Notes: a model not told the origin generated them from the sequence alone. A stretch of 61,228 nt of DNA from Desulfofustis sp. PB-SRB1 (GCA_016722945.1 JAEQMT010000036.1:1-61228); one strand, 5' to 3'; shown: positions 23,308-33,042, counted from the stretch's first letter. Program-made: numbers and translations.

Positions 23308-23877
23308 TCAATACGGCGAGACACCAAAAAGCAGTTTATGGAGCCAGAGTAGAAAGGCGAGGTAAAGCAGAAGCCCCGCACCGATGGCGATTGCGTCGTT
23401 TTTCGGCGACGCCGGCGCGCCGGGGATGGCGCGGGCCACCCGCCTGCGAAAGGATATCCTGTCCAGCACCGCCCAGAGAAGAAATGAGCCGAACAGCGCC
23501 ACATCGGCAAGTGAGCCGTTGGCAAGCAGGTGGGCAAGAGCCCAGAGCTTTACGGCGGTCAGCATTGGATGTTTGACTGCCTGCTTGATACGACCCGGCA
23601 GGTAGGCGGCGGCCAGCAGAATAAACAGCGGTGCCAGAAGCAGCAGTGACAGGTGGTGCAGCCAGATGGGTGGATAGTAAAGAACCGGGGTGGTGTCGCG
23701 GGCCGCGCCATAGCCGACAACGATCAAGATGAGTCCAATCAGCGACAGGACAGAATAAAGCCCCTTCCAGGGCCCCAATCCCATTTTCGCGACTATCCCG
23801 TCACGCCACGGCTCACTGATGATGCTGACCGAGTGGACGCCGAGAAAGATAATTAAGCCGGCGACAAGGGTAATCAT
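23308..23877 (-). CDS. NnrU family membrane protein
   Basis: A 189-aa integral membrane protein with about five to six helices, starting ITLVAGLIIFLGVHSVSI, which is the NnrU N-terminus with the conserved His and Ser. GKLGPWKGLYSVLSLIGL-like and YYPPIWLHHLSLLLLAPLFI segments follow, and HPMLTAVKLWALAHLLANG is the family's signature helix. NnrU was first linked to nitric-oxide metabolism but the family is broad, related to isoprenoid-modifying membrane proteins, and has no fixed function. It begins 2 bases after the lpdA stop, so it is the last gene of the pyruvate dehydrogenase operon. Confidence 0.85.
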   Translation of the reverse strand: MITLVAGLIIFLGVHSVSIISEPWRDGIVAKMGLGPWKGLYSVLSLIGLILIVVGYGAARDTTPVLYYPPIWLHHLSLLLLAPLFILLAAAYLPGRIKQAVKHPMLTAVKLWALAHLLANGSLADVALFGSFLLWAVLDRISFRRRVARAIPGAPASPKNDAIAIGAGLLLYLAFLLWLHKLLFGVSPY

Positions 23878-23879
23878 AG

Positions 23880-25289
23880 CTATTTTTTGGCAGGCATGGC
23901 GTCGGTGATGGAGCCGTCGACGATTTCGGCGGCAAAGGCGAAGGTCTCCGAAAGGGTCGGGTGGGCGTGGATGGTTTTGGCGATGTCTTCGGCATCGGCG
24001 CCCATTTCCAGGGCCAGCACCGCCTCGGCGATCAGCTCGCCGGCATGGGCCCCGCAGATGGCGGCACCGATGAGGCGGCCGCTTTCTTTGTCAAATAACG
24101 TTTTAGACGAGCCGGTGGTCGCTCCCGAGGCCAGAGCGCGGCCGCTGGCGCCCCAGGTGAATTTGCCCTTGTCGTAGGAAATACCCTGCTCCTTGGCCTC
24201 TTTTTCGGTGAGCCCCATCCAGGCGATTTCAGGATTGGTGTAGGCCACCGAGGGGATGGTAAGCGGTGTAAAGGCGGCGTTGTGGCCGGCAATCACTTCC
24301 GCCGCCACCTTACCCTGATGGGTTGCCTTATGAGCGAGCATCGGCTCGCCCACCACATCACCGATGGCGAAGATATGTTCCACACTGGTGCGCTGCTGGG
24401 TATCGACTTGGATAAATCCGCGCTCGCTGATTTTCACCCCGATGTTGTTCAAGCCCAGATCGGAGCTGTTTGGTCGCCTGCCGATAGCCACCAATACGGC
24501 ATCGAAGGTGTCGGTGAGGGTCTCTTTTTCGGTGGCGTAGCTCACCGCAATGCCTTCTTTGGTGGACTCCATACCCTCCACCCTGGTTTTGGTCATAATG
24601 GTGTAGCGTTTCTTGATCTTCTGGATCAGCGGCTGCACCACATCCTTGTCGGCCGGGGCGATAAGCTGGGGCAACATCTCGATAATGGTGATTTCAGCGC
24701 CCAGCGCTTCATAGACCTGGGCCATTTCCAGGCCGATAATACCGCCGCCGATGATCAAAAGCCGCGTGGGAATTGTTTTCAGGGCCAGGGCATCGGTGGA
24801 ATCCCAGATCCGCTCGTCATCGGGGGTGTTCGGCAGGACAAAGGGGCGCGAGCCGGTGGCGACAATCACGTGTTCACAGCTGATCGTAGATGGTGCGTCG
24901 GCGCCGTCAACCACAATTGTGTTCCTGTCGGTCAACCGCCCGGCACCGTTGACCTTGATGATGTTGCGGGCCTTGCACAAAGAGTCCAGACCGCCGGTGA
25001 GTTGGCTGATGATTGAATCTTTTTTGGCGCGCAACGCGTCAAGATCGATCCCTTCCTGTGTAAAACTGATTCCGTACTCCTTAAGGGCCTGCGCTTCCTC
25101 GATGACGGTGGCGCAATGCAGCAGGGTCTTGGAGGGGATGCACCCGACATTGAGGCAGACGCCGCCCAACCGGGAGTGCTGCTCGATCAGACAGACGGAA
25201 AGGCCCAGGTCGGCAGCCCGAAAGGCGGCGGTGTAGCCGCCGGGACCGCCGCCGAGAACCGCGACTTGTACGTCGATAGATGTTGCCAT
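23880..25289 (-). CDS. lpdA: Dihydrolipoyl dehydrogenase (E3)
   Basis: A 469-aa flavoprotein that re-oxidises dihydrolipoamide in the pyruvate dehydrogenase complex, passing electrons through FAD to NAD. The FAD-binding GGGPGG is at residues 13-18, the redox-active disulfide is C45/C50 in VCLNVGCIPSK, the NAD-binding motif is IIGGGIIGLEMAQVYEALG, and the catalytic His is in HAHPTLSET near the C-terminus. All key residues are present and the length is standard. It lies 17 bases after aceF and directly before nnrU. As the E3 of this operon it may also serve other 2-oxoacid complexes. Confidence 0.95.
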   Translation of the reverse strand: MATSIDVQVAVLGGGPGGYTAAFRAADLGLSVCLIEQHSRLGGVCLNVGCIPSKTLLHCATVIEEAQALKEYGISFTQEGIDLDALRAKKDSIISQLTGGLDSLCKARNIIKVNGAGRLTDRNTIVVDGADAPSTISCEHVIVATGSRPFVLPNTPDDERIWDSTDALALKTIPTRLLIIGGGIIGLEMAQVYEALGAEITIIEMLPQLIAPADKDVVQPLIQKIKKRYTIMTKTRVEGMESTKEGIAVSYATEKETLTDTFDAVLVAIGRRPNSSDLGLNNIGVKISERGFIQVDTQQRTSVEHIFAIGDVVGEPMLAHKATHQGKVAAEVIAGHNAAFTPLTIPSVAYTNPEIAWMGLTEKEAKEQGISYDKGKFTWGASGRALASGATTGSSKTLFDKESGRLIGAAICGAHAGELIAEAVLALEMGADAEDIAKTIHAHPTLSETFAFAAEIVDGSITDAMPAKK

Positions 25290-25306
25290 GAATAGTCTCC
25301 GTTCGT

Positions 25307-26566
25307 TTACAGAAGCGCCCGCCGCAGATCTTCGAGGTTGGCGGCCAGGGCTTGGCAGAAGCGGGCCGCTTCGGCGCCGTCGATTATCCGGTGATCATAC
25401 GATACCGAAAAGGGCAGGGTGAGCCGTGGGATAAAGGCCTCCCCATCCCACACCGGTTTGTGATAGCTGCGGGACAGCCCCAGGATAGCACTTTGCGGGC
25501 TGCTGATAATGGGGGTGAAGCCGGTGCCGCCGATCCCGCCGAGACTGGAGATGGTAAAGGTGGCCCCCTGAATATCGGGAATGGTGAGTTTACCCTCCCG
25601 CGCCCTGGTGCTGAGCGATCTCAGTTCGTCGCCGATTTCATAAATGCCCTTGCGATCAGCGTGCTTGATAACCGGCACCACCAGCCCTGATGGGGTATCC
25701 ACCGCGATGCCCAGGTGGTAGTATTTTTTCGCTATCACGGTAGCGGTGCCCGGCACCAGCGAGCAATTGAACAGTGGATACGCCTTGAGGGTGGCCACCG
25801 TCGCCTTGATGACGAAGATGAGCGGGCTCAGTTTGATATCATCTTCACCGCGCCGCTCGTTGAGCTGATGGCGAAAACTATCCAATTCGGTGATGTCGGC
25901 CTCGTCGAAATGGGTGACATGAGGGATCGTGACCCAGCTGTTATGCAGGTGCTCGGCGGAGATCTTCTTGATCCGGCCCAGATCGATTTCCTCCGTTTCC
26001 CCGTGGGCGCTGAAATCCTCTAACGGCTTTTCAGCGGGTTTGACGGGCTGGCCGGCGGATTGTTTTTTTGCACCAACCTGCTTGTCCACATCCTCTTTAA
26101 GGATTCTGCCCTTGGGGCCGGATCCTTCCACGCTGCTCAGATCGACCCCCTGAGTGCGGGCGTGGGCGCGGACGGACGGGCTGGCATGGGGCGGCGGGCC
26201 TGCTTCTGGTGCTTCTTCTTTAGTGTCGGTGGCTTGGGCCGGTTCAGGCGTAGTTTCGGCTTCGGGCTCTTGCCGCGAAGGTTCAGGTGGCTGTTGGTCG
26301 GCCTCGGCCTCGGTGGATTCAGCGGCGCCGTCGATCTCGATGATGGCGATGACGTCATCGTTTTTTACCGAATCGCCTTCGGCGAGCTTTACCTCCTTGA
26401 TGACCCCGGTAAACGGGCTGGGGATATCCATCACCGCTTTTTCACTTTCCAGCGCCACCAGCGGGTCTTCTTCGGAAACCTGATCACCTGCCTTGACGTA
26501 CACCTCCACCACGGTGATTTCCTGAACATCACCAAAGTCGGGAATCGTTATCTTCTCAAGGGCCAT
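25307..26566 (-). CDS. aceF: Dihydrolipoamide acetyltransferase (E2) of pyruvate dehydrogenase
   Basis: 419 aa from ATG 26566, chosen because AAAGGAG precedes it and MALEKITIPDFGD is the family start; the open frame extends further upstream but overlaps aceE. There is one lipoyl domain (residues 1-78, lipoyl lysine in LESEKAVMD), an Ala/Pro/Glu-rich linker, a peripheral-subunit binding domain (SPSVRAHARTQGVDLSSVEG) and the catalytic domain with the active-site SYDHRIIDGAEAARF. E. coli-type enzymes have three lipoyl domains; having a single one is common elsewhere. It transfers the acetyl group from E1-bound thiamine to CoA and forms the core of the complex. Confidence 0.94.
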   Translation of the reverse strand: MALEKITIPDFGDVQEITVVEVYVKAGDQVSEEDPLVALESEKAVMDIPSPFTGVIKEVKLAEGDSVKNDDVIAIIEIDGAAESTEAEADQQPPEPSRQEPEAETTPEPAQATDTKEEAPEAGPPPHASPSVRAHARTQGVDLSSVEGSGPKGRILKEDVDKQVGAKKQSAGQPVKPAEKPLEDFSAHGETEEIDLGRIKKISAEHLHNSWVTIPHVTHFDEADITELDSFRHQLNERRGEDDIKLSPLIFVIKATVATLKAYPLFNCSLVPGTATVIAKKYYHLGIAVDTPSGLVVPVIKHADRKGIYEIGDELRSLSTRAREGKLTIPDIQGATFTISSLGGIGGTGFTPIISSPQSAILGLSRSYHKPVWDGEAFIPRLTLPFSVSYDHRIIDGAEAARFCQALAANLEDLRRALL

Positions 26567-26579
26567 AATCCATCTCCTT

Positions 26580-29237
26580 TTAGCAGGTGAGCGCATGCGG
26601 TGCGTCCGCGTCGATGTTAAATTTCCGCATTGCTTCGGTGACTCTCTTTGGTTCAATTTCTCCCATTGCGGCAAGCTCGCTCAAGGCGGCGATAACGATG
26701 TTGTAGCGATCGACCTTGAAAAAGGCACGCAGCACCTCGCGGGTGTCACTGCGGCCGTAGCCGTCGGTGCCGAGAATGGTCACCGGATGTGGTATCAGAT
26801 GCCTGATCTGGTTGCAATAGGCAATCACGTAGTCGCTGGCGATGACGGCGGGGCCCTGGTGCTCTTTGAGCAGGGCGGTGACATAGGGTTCTTTTGGTTC
26901 TTCCTCCGGGTGCATGGTGTTGTATTCCTCCACCATAATGCCGTCCCGGTAGAGCTGATTGACCCCGAGAATGGACCAGACGTTGGCGGCGATGTTAAAA
27001 TCGCTTTCAAGCAGGTCGGCGGCGGCCAGCGCCTCTCTAAAAATGGTGCCGCTGCCCATCAACTGCACCTGGGCATCGCCGTGAGCCGGTGCGCGATACA
27101 GATACATGCCGCGCTCGATGCCCTCCTCAACGCCTTCGGGCATGTCCGGGTGCGGGTAATTCTCGTTGAGCAGGGTGATGTAGTAGAATACGTCTTCGCC
27201 TTTACCAAACATGCGCTCAATGCCGCGCTGCACCAGTACCGTGACTTCGTACCCAAAGGTTGGATCATAGGCCCGGCAGGAAGGGTAGGCGGAGGCGAAT
27301 AGCAGGCCGTGGCCGTCCTGATGCTGCAGCCCCTCACCGTTGAGGGTGGTGCGTCCCGAGGTGGCGCCCAGCAGAAAGCCGCGTGTTTTCATGTCACCGG
27401 CGGCCCAGAGCTGATCGCCGATGCGCTGAAACCCGAAAATTGAGTAGAAGATATAGAAGGGAATCATCGGCACCCCGTAATTGACGTGGGCGGTGCCGGC
27501 CGCCACCCAGGATGAGATGGCCCCTGATTCGGTGATTCCCTCCTCGAGAATTTGCCCCTTGGTGTCTTCCCGGTACCAGGCTACCGTTTCAGAATCCTGC
27601 GGCTCGTAGAGCTGGCCCTGGACCGCGTAGATACCCAGCTGGCGAAACAGGCCCTCCATACCGAAGGTGCGCGCCTCGTCGGGCACGATGGGCACCACAT
27701 GTTTGCCGATGGCCTTGTCCTTGGCCAGCATGCCGAGCATTCTGACAAAGGCCATGGTGGTGGAGATTTCCCGGTTTTTGGATGAGGCGAGCAACTGCTT
27801 GAAATTCTCCAGCGGCGGACACTCAATACCATTATGGGTGGTAGCGCGAAACGGTACCGAACCTCCCATGGCGGCGCGGCGCTCGGTGAGAAAGGCCGCT
27901 TCCTTGCTGTCCTCCGGCGGCTTGATAAAGGGCAGTGCGGCCAACTCATGGTCGCCGAGCGGCACCCCAAATCGATCCCTGAACTGTTTGAGTGAATCCA
28001 CATCCATCTTTTTGACGTTGTGTGACACCATGACCGATTCGCCCGACTGGCCCATGCCGAATCCCTTGATGGTTTTCACCAGGATTACCGTGGGCGTGCC
28101 GGTATGGTTGACGGCGGCGGTGTAAGCGGCAAACACCTTGCGCGGGTCGTGGCCGCCACGGGTCATCTGCCAGAGTTCCTTGTCGCTCATGTCATCCACC
28201 AGCGCCATCAGGCGGGGATCGTCGCCGAACACCCGCTGGCGCAGATATTCCGGGCCGCGAGCGCGAATGGTCTGATAGTCGCCATCCACCATCTCGCCGA
28301 ATTTTTTCAGCAGCAGCCCTTCGCTGTCGCGGGCCAGAATCTTGTCCCATTCGCTTCCCCAGAGCACCTTGATGACGTGCCAGCCGGCCCCGCGAAAACG
28401 ACCCTCCAGTTCCTGGATAATTTTACCGTTGCCGCGCACCGGGCCGTCGAGACGCTGGAGGTTGCAGTTCACCACGAAGATGAGGTTGTCCAGTTGCTCG
28501 CGCACCGCCACCGACAACGCCCCCAGCGATTCGGGCTCGTCTGATTCGCCATCTCCCATGAACATCCAGACCTTGCGATCACCGGCCTCCTTGAGCCCGC
28601 GGCTGTCCATGTACTTCATGAAGCGGGCCTGGTAAATGGCGGCCATCGGCCCGAGCCCCATGGAGACGGTGGGAAATTCCCAGAAATCGGGCATCAACCA
28701 GGGGTGCGGGTAGGACGACAGGCCATGGCCGTCGACCTCGCGCCGAAACCGATCCAGTTGTTCTTCGCTCAGGCGCCCCTCGATAAAGGCACGGGCGTAG
28801 ACGCCCGGCGAACTGTGGCCCTGGAAATAGATCATGTCGGCCCCGAACGGGGCATCGGGACCCCGGAAAAACCAGTTGAAACCCACTTCATACATGGCCG
28901 ACACCGAAGCGTAGGTGGCGATATGGCCGCCCAGTCCAAGACCATCCTTGTTGGCCCGGGCCACCATGGCCATGGCGTTCCAGCGCACATAAGCGGCGAC
29001 GTTGCGGGCGATAAAGGAATCCGGAGGCATCGGAGTTTCGCGCTCCGGAGCGATGGTGTTGGTGTAGGGGGTGAGGATGCCGGGCGAGGTCTCGACGCCA
29101 TGGGCGCGGGCCCGATCGGTCAGCTCGCGCAGAAGATAGTCGGCTTTCTCCTTGCCTTCGTGGGCGATAACCGCCTCCAGCGCCTCGAGCCATTCTTTTG
29201 TTTCGCGGGGATCCGGATCTTTGTAGTAACTACTCAT
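26580..29237 (-). CDS. aceE: Pyruvate dehydrogenase E1 component, homodimeric type
   Basis: An 885-aa E1 of the single-chain AceE type. It starts MSSYYKDPDPRETKEWLEAL. The thiamine-diphosphate motif is KVWMFMGDGESDEPESLGAL...VVNCNLQRLDGPVRGN (GDG...NCN). Other landmarks are YFQGHSSPGVYARAF and LNGEGLQHQDGHGLL. It decarboxylates pyruvate and reductively acetylates the lipoyl group of AceF, feeding acetyl-CoA to the citric acid cycle. It is the first gene of aceE-aceF-lpdA-nnrU; the gap to aceF is 13 bases. The promoter should lie in 29238-29618; no clear hexamers or PdhR site were found. Confidence 0.95.
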   Translation of the reverse strand: MSSYYKDPDPRETKEWLEALEAVIAHEGKEKADYLLRELTDRARAHGVETSPGILTPYTNTIAPERETPMPPDSFIARNVAAYVRWNAMAMVARANKDGLGLGGHIATYASVSAMYEVGFNWFFRGPDAPFGADMIYFQGHSSPGVYARAFIEGRLSEEQLDRFRREVDGHGLSSYPHPWLMPDFWEFPTVSMGLGPMAAIYQARFMKYMDSRGLKEAGDRKVWMFMGDGESDEPESLGALSVAVREQLDNLIFVVNCNLQRLDGPVRGNGKIIQELEGRFRGAGWHVIKVLWGSEWDKILARDSEGLLLKKFGEMVDGDYQTIRARGPEYLRQRVFGDDPRLMALVDDMSDKELWQMTRGGHDPRKVFAAYTAAVNHTGTPTVILVKTIKGFGMGQSGESVMVSHNVKKMDVDSLKQFRDRFGVPLGDHELAALPFIKPPEDSKEAAFLTERRAAMGGSVPFRATTHNGIECPPLENFKQLLASSKNREISTTMAFVRMLGMLAKDKAIGKHVVPIVPDEARTFGMEGLFRQLGIYAVQGQLYEPQDSETVAWYREDTKGQILEEGITESGAISSWVAAGTAHVNYGVPMIPFYIFYSIFGFQRIGDQLWAAGDMKTRGFLLGATSGRTTLNGEGLQHQDGHGLLFASAYPSCRAYDPTFGYEVTVLVQRGIERMFGKGEDVFYYITLLNENYPHPDMPEGVEEGIERGMYLYRAPAHGDAQVQLMGSGTIFREALAAADLLESDFNIAANVWSILGVNQLYRDGIMVEEYNTMHPEEEPKEPYVTALLKEHQGPAVIASDYVIAYCNQIRHLIPHPVTILGTDGYGRSDTREVLRAFFKVDRYNIVIAALSELAAMGEIEPKRVTEAMRKFNIDADAPHALTC

Positions 29238-29618
29238 TGGTATGCCGTATTGTTTGTAGGGAACCTTGCAAAATGGCCTGTTCGCCCAATCTCATCGTTG
29301 CTCAAAAAAATTATCCTGGCAATATCAGTACGATGCCTGCGGTAAAATTTTCCTCGCGCCTTGATTTTGAACGGAAATTCTCATTTTTCAAGGCTCCCTG
29401 TAGTAAATGACGATGACCGCTTGCGAGGTGATTATCCACCCAAACAGCCGGCGGTGCAAGGACTTTTCCAATCATGCCTTGCCCGTGCCGCGTCATCCAG
29501 CCAACCAAAGACGCCTTTGGTGGAAAATCCTGCTTCGTACTGGTAACTCTTCGCATTGAATTCAATCGCATGCAATAAGAGTTTTCAATTAATAATGGAA
29601 ATTGTTTCTATCCTTCCT
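29238..29618. other. Upstream region of aceE without a gene
   Basis: About 380 bases that must include the aceE promoter. A minus-strand open frame spans part of it but has no ribosome-binding site and no recognised family, so I do not call it. Repeat copy C follows. Confidence 0.5.
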
Positions 29619-29795
29619 CTTTGTTGATGAACTCGTAAAAACCTTGAAATTGCTTGCTAACGTCATTCCCGCTCTCGATAACAACACTCAAGGGCAGGCT
29701 GCAGTGGGAATCCAGTAATTTAAAATGATTATGGATTTCAGTTCAACTCCACAATGACCGTAATTGGGGTTTTTACGCCGCCATCTTTGTTGATG
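29619..29795 (+). repeat. MITE-like intergenic repeat, copy C
   Basis: Flanked by an 11-base direct repeat, CTTTGTTGATG, at 29619-29629 and 29785-29795. The ends are inverted repeats (GATGAACTCGTAAAAACC and GGTTTTTACGCCGCCATC) and the interior matches copies A and B almost base for base (CATTCCCGCTCTCGATAACA, GCAGTGGGAATCCAG). This is the best-preserved copy and gives the clearest view of the element's ends. Confidence 0.85.
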
Positions 29796-30216
29796 GCGTT
29801 GTGCTACCTTCGCTCTCTAACTGAAGAGAATGTTCCGGCTTCTTGAGATAACACAGTGATCCTTTCAGGGCACTCCACTCCTTCATGAAAAATTCATGCA
29901 GTGCTGCTAAAAGCACAGGCGACTGAGCGTTACATTCGCTTTTCGTTGCCATGCGCTCGTTTTGACCTATCGACGCTATTGTATGCCTGCAAGGTCAGAA
30001 AGTACCATTGCCTGTTGAACGCTATTTGCTGGGTCCTCGCCCATTGTATAATTAGCTTTTTTACCAAACCACCACATTTTGATTGCTTGAATGTTACCCT
30101 CCTCGTTGTTATTGAATCTCCACGTTTTGGGCGTTGAACGCGACCACTGTGGAGAAGCGAATTTCTGGATTGAGGTCTCACCGCTAGTTCGGAGGATCGG
30201 TGACATTGCAGGTGAT
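29796..30216. other. Intergenic region before the glycosyltransferase
   Basis: About 420 bases. Open frames on both strands are short. A plus-strand frame runs from 30091 into the glycosyltransferase, but its first 42 codons lack family similarity, so the real start is placed at 30217. No terminator or promoter is confidently seen. Confidence 0.5.
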
Positions 30217-31380
30217 ATGAAAACCGGGGTTTCAATCATCATTCCAACCCGTGATGAGCAAGACAATATCGATCCGCTTTTTAGGCGCCTTCAATCCATG
30301 CAGGTCGCGGAACACTATTGTTATGAGATCATCGTGGTGGATGACAGCTCAGCAGATGATACGCGCCAGCGCGTGCGCGGCTGGTTTGACCGGCTGCCGG
30401 TTTCGCTGGTCTGCCGGGACCATGATGGATGTCTGGCCGGAGCCGTTATAGCGGGTGCCCGGGCGGCCCACTATCGATGGGTGGTGGTAATGGACGCCGA
30501 TCTCAGCCATCCTCCGGAGGCCATCTTCGATCTGCTTGCACCGCTTAGCGCCGGTGAATGTGATATGGTGATCGGCAGCCGCTACGTGGCGGGCGGCGCC
30601 ACCCCGCACTGGCCGGCGCGCAGACGGTTCGCATCCTTTGCTGCCTCGCTTCCGGCCCGGCTTTTTACCGATGTCAAAGATCCGATGGCCGGATTTTTCG
30701 CCACCCCGACCAGACGCCTTCAACAACTGCGTGATGATGTGCCCGGTTTCAAGATCGGTCTTGAAGTTCTGGCTGCCGGGGGGGCTGATATGCGGGTTGT
30801 GGAGATCCCGATAATCTTTCAGGACCGGTTTGAGGGGTTCTCCAAAATGAATAAACGGGTAGTTTTGGATTATGGGAAACAGTTGTTGCAGTTGTGCGGC
30901 ATCTCCCCGCGGCTGTTTCGCCCCTCATCTTTGGCCGGTGTGGTTGGCGTGGCCGCGCTTGCCGGCTGGCTGGTGTTTGCCGGCATCTATCTGATCGGCG
31001 GCGGGGCTGTCGCCGCTCTTTTCGGGGTGGTTCTGGCAACCGGCGGCATGGTTGTAACCATGATGTGCAGGTGGGTGGCGCCTGATGGTGGGGCCGGGGG
31101 GGCGGTGAAGCGTTATCGCATTATCATGGCGGTGGTGGCGCTGGTGCTGAGCTTTGCTATGCAGGAAGCGGTGTTTGCCTTACTTTCGCCTGTTCTGGGT
31201 GTTTTGCTCAGCGCTGCGGCACTATCGGTACTGAGCGCCGTTGTCCTGTATGTATTGGCAGCAATCTTCGTGTGTTCGGCCCTTGCCGAACGCGAACGCC
31301 GCCCACGCCTGAGGGCGGCGGCAGCGGCCGTCATTCTCATGGTTGTGGCGCTGGCAAGTTCACTGGTTGTGTCTGGGTAG
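30217..31380 (+). CDS. Family 2 glycosyltransferase, polyprenol-phosphate type, with C-terminal membrane helices
   Basis: About 387 aa from ATG 30217 (MKTGVSIIIPTRDEQDNIDP), chosen because the GT2 fold starts there and AGGTGAT precedes it. Nucleotide-sugar binding motifs are visible: IIVVDDSSADDT and VVVMDADLSHPPE (DXD-like), then DMVIGSRYVAGG and FKIGLEVLAAGG. These match dolichol- or undecaprenyl-phosphate mannosyl/glucosyltransferases (DPM1/GtrB-like). About five hydrophobic segments follow from residue 245, which would hold it in the inner membrane. It likely charges a lipid carrier with a hexose for envelope glycans. Acceptor and sugar cannot be read from the sequence. It ends 18 bases from the convergent fumC stop. 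Confidence 0.87.
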   Translation: MKTGVSIIIPTRDEQDNIDPLFRRLQSMQVAEHYCYEIIVVDDSSADDTRQRVRGWFDRLPVSLVCRDHDGCLAGAVIAGARAAHYRWVVVMDADLSHPPEAIFDLLAPLSAGECDMVIGSRYVAGGATPHWPARRRFASFAASLPARLFTDVKDPMAGFFATPTRRLQQLRDDVPGFKIGLEVLAAGGADMRVVEIPIIFQDRFEGFSKMNKRVVLDYGKQLLQLCGISPRLFRPSSLAGVVGVAALAGWLVFAGIYLIGGGAVAALFGVVLATGGMVVTMMCRWVAPDGGAGGAVKRYRIIMAVVALVLSFAMQEAVFALLSPVLGVLLSAAALSVLSAVVLYVLAAIFVCSALAERERRPRLRAAAAAVILMVVALASSLVVSG

Positions 31381-31398
31381 TTCCCGAGGGCACGAGAG

Positions 31399-32781
31399 TT
31401 ATCGTTTTTTTGACCCATCAGCAAGGTAGGCCGGATCGAGTATCCGTTCCAGCAGGGAGGTATCCAGATCTGTCTGTTCTTTGGCGATTTCAAGGATAGG
31501 CCGACGTTCTTGCTGTGCCTGTTTGCCAATCTCAGCAGCGGCAAGATAGCCGATATAGGGTACCAGGGCGGTTACCAGAATTGGGTTGAGGGCAAGGGGT
31601 TCGGCCATTGCTAAGCGGTTAATTACCATGCCCGTGATGGCTTTATCGGCCAGTGAGGCGGCGCTTCCCGCCATCAACTCGCCGCTCTCGAGAATGGCAG
31701 CGGCAGCAATGGGCAGCATGGTGTTGATTTGAAAACTGCCGGCCTGGGCGGCTATGGTAATGGTGGTATCGTTGCCGATTATGTGTGCCGCGGCCATGCA
31801 TACCGCTTCCGGGATCACCGGGTTGACCTTGGCGGGCATGATGGATGAGCCCGGCTGCAGGGCCGGCAGGGTAATTTCGCCGATACCGGCGTGCGGCCCG
31901 GAATTCATCCAGCGCAGATCGTTGGCGATTTTCATCAAAACCGCGGCTCCGATTTTCAGATGCCCGGAGGTTTCCAGCACCGGGTCGATACTGCTCAGTC
32001 CCTGATAAAACGAGTGCATGGAAGTAAAGCTCATCCCCGTCGCGGCGCTTAGATGAGTCAAGGCGCGGGGGGCAAAATCGGGATGGCAGTTTGCCCCACT
32101 GCCCACGGCGGTGCCCCCCAGGGGAAGCCGGCTCAGGCGCGATACACTCTCCAGCAGACGCGTTTGCACATCATCTACCTGACTCGCCCAGCCCTCCAAC
32201 TCGGCCGCCAGTCTGATCGGCAGTGCGTCCATCAGGTGGGTACGACCGGTTTTTATGACATCACCGTTGCGCTGAGCAACGGCCCGGATAGTGGCGCCGA
32301 GGTGCTCCAGGGCCGGAATCACCAGGCAGCTAATCTGCCGTGCCGCCGCCACCAGCAGCGCCGATGGAATGACATCGTTGGAGCTTTGGCCGAGATTGAC
32401 ATGATCGTTCGGTGAAAGTTGCACGCCCTGTTCGGCCGCCATGAAGCTGATTACCTCATTGGCGTTCATATTGGTGCTGGTGCCGGAGCCGGTCTGCAGG
32501 ATGGGCACCGGAAAATGGCGGGAAAAATCAGTGTCGAGCAGGTCGCTGACAGCCGTGATGATGGCTTCTGCTTTGTCATCGTCAAGCAGACCCAGCTCCT
32601 GATTTGCCCGGGCAGCCGCCTGTTTGATATACAGCAAAGCCTCGATAAAGCGGGCCGGCATGGGCTCTGCTGAAATAGTGAAATTATCCAGGGCGCGCTG
32701 GGTCTGAGCGCCGTAGCGGACCCCCACGGGAACCCTGACCTCACCCATGGAGTCACGTCCAATGCGAAATTGGTCATTCAT
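31399..32781 (-). CDS. fumC: Class II fumarate hydratase
   Basis: A 460-aa enzyme of the class II fumarase/aspartase superfamily that interconverts fumarate and malate. The superfamily signature GSSIMPAKVNPVIPEA is at about residue 315. The catalytic His/Thr region GKTGRTHLMDALPIRL-type sequence (DVIKTGRTHLMDALPI) and SGTSTNMNANEVI are present. The N-terminus (MGEVRVPVGVRYGAQTQRAL) is that of FumC rather than aspartase. Start ATG 32781 has only a weak ribosome-binding site. It is a single-gene unit, convergent with the glycosyltransferase gene. Confidence 0.92.
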   Translation of the reverse strand: MNDQFRIGRDSMGEVRVPVGVRYGAQTQRALDNFTISAEPMPARFIEALLYIKQAAARANQELGLLDDDKAEAIITAVSDLLDTDFSRHFPVPILQTGSGTSTNMNANEVISFMAAEQGVQLSPNDHVNLGQSSNDVIPSALLVAAARQISCLVIPALEHLGATIRAVAQRNGDVIKTGRTHLMDALPIRLAAELEGWASQVDDVQTRLLESVSRLSRLPLGGTAVGSGANCHPDFAPRALTHLSAATGMSFTSMHSFYQGLSSIDPVLETSGHLKIGAAVLMKIANDLRWMNSGPHAGIGEITLPALQPGSSIMPAKVNPVIPEAVCMAAAHIIGNDTTITIAAQAGSFQINTMLPIAAAAILESGELMAGSAASLADKAITGMVINRLAMAEPLALNPILVTALVPYIGYLAAAEIGKQAQQERRPILEIAKEQTDLDTSLLERILDPAYLADGSKKR

Positions 32782-33042
32782 ATTGAACTCATTAGTGTCT
32801 GGATCAGGAGCGAAGGATAATTACGATGCCGACACTTTCAAATATAAGAAATTTTTCTCAATAGAAAAGTGGATAACTGCCAGTGCCACTTACATGCAAC
32901 GAATAGTGAGATAGTTCAAATGACAATAGTCTGTATGTCACCTAATAGATAATACTCTAATTTCATTACCTAAAATTGATCAGTAAAAGTGCAAAGTGTG
33001 TAATGAGTCATCCCTGCTGAGCAGAATAATTGTGCTTTAACC
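32782..33042. other. Divergent intergenic region between fumC and the surface-protein operon
   Basis: About 260 AT-rich bases (extending to 33247 with the promoter below). No gene is supported. It must hold the fumC promoter on the minus strand, which I could not place. Confidence 0.45.

Noticed and set aside
29311-29571. An 86-codon minus-strand frame upstream of aceE
   Set aside because: It is close to repeat C, lacks a ribosome-binding site and has no family that I can name; probably spurious.
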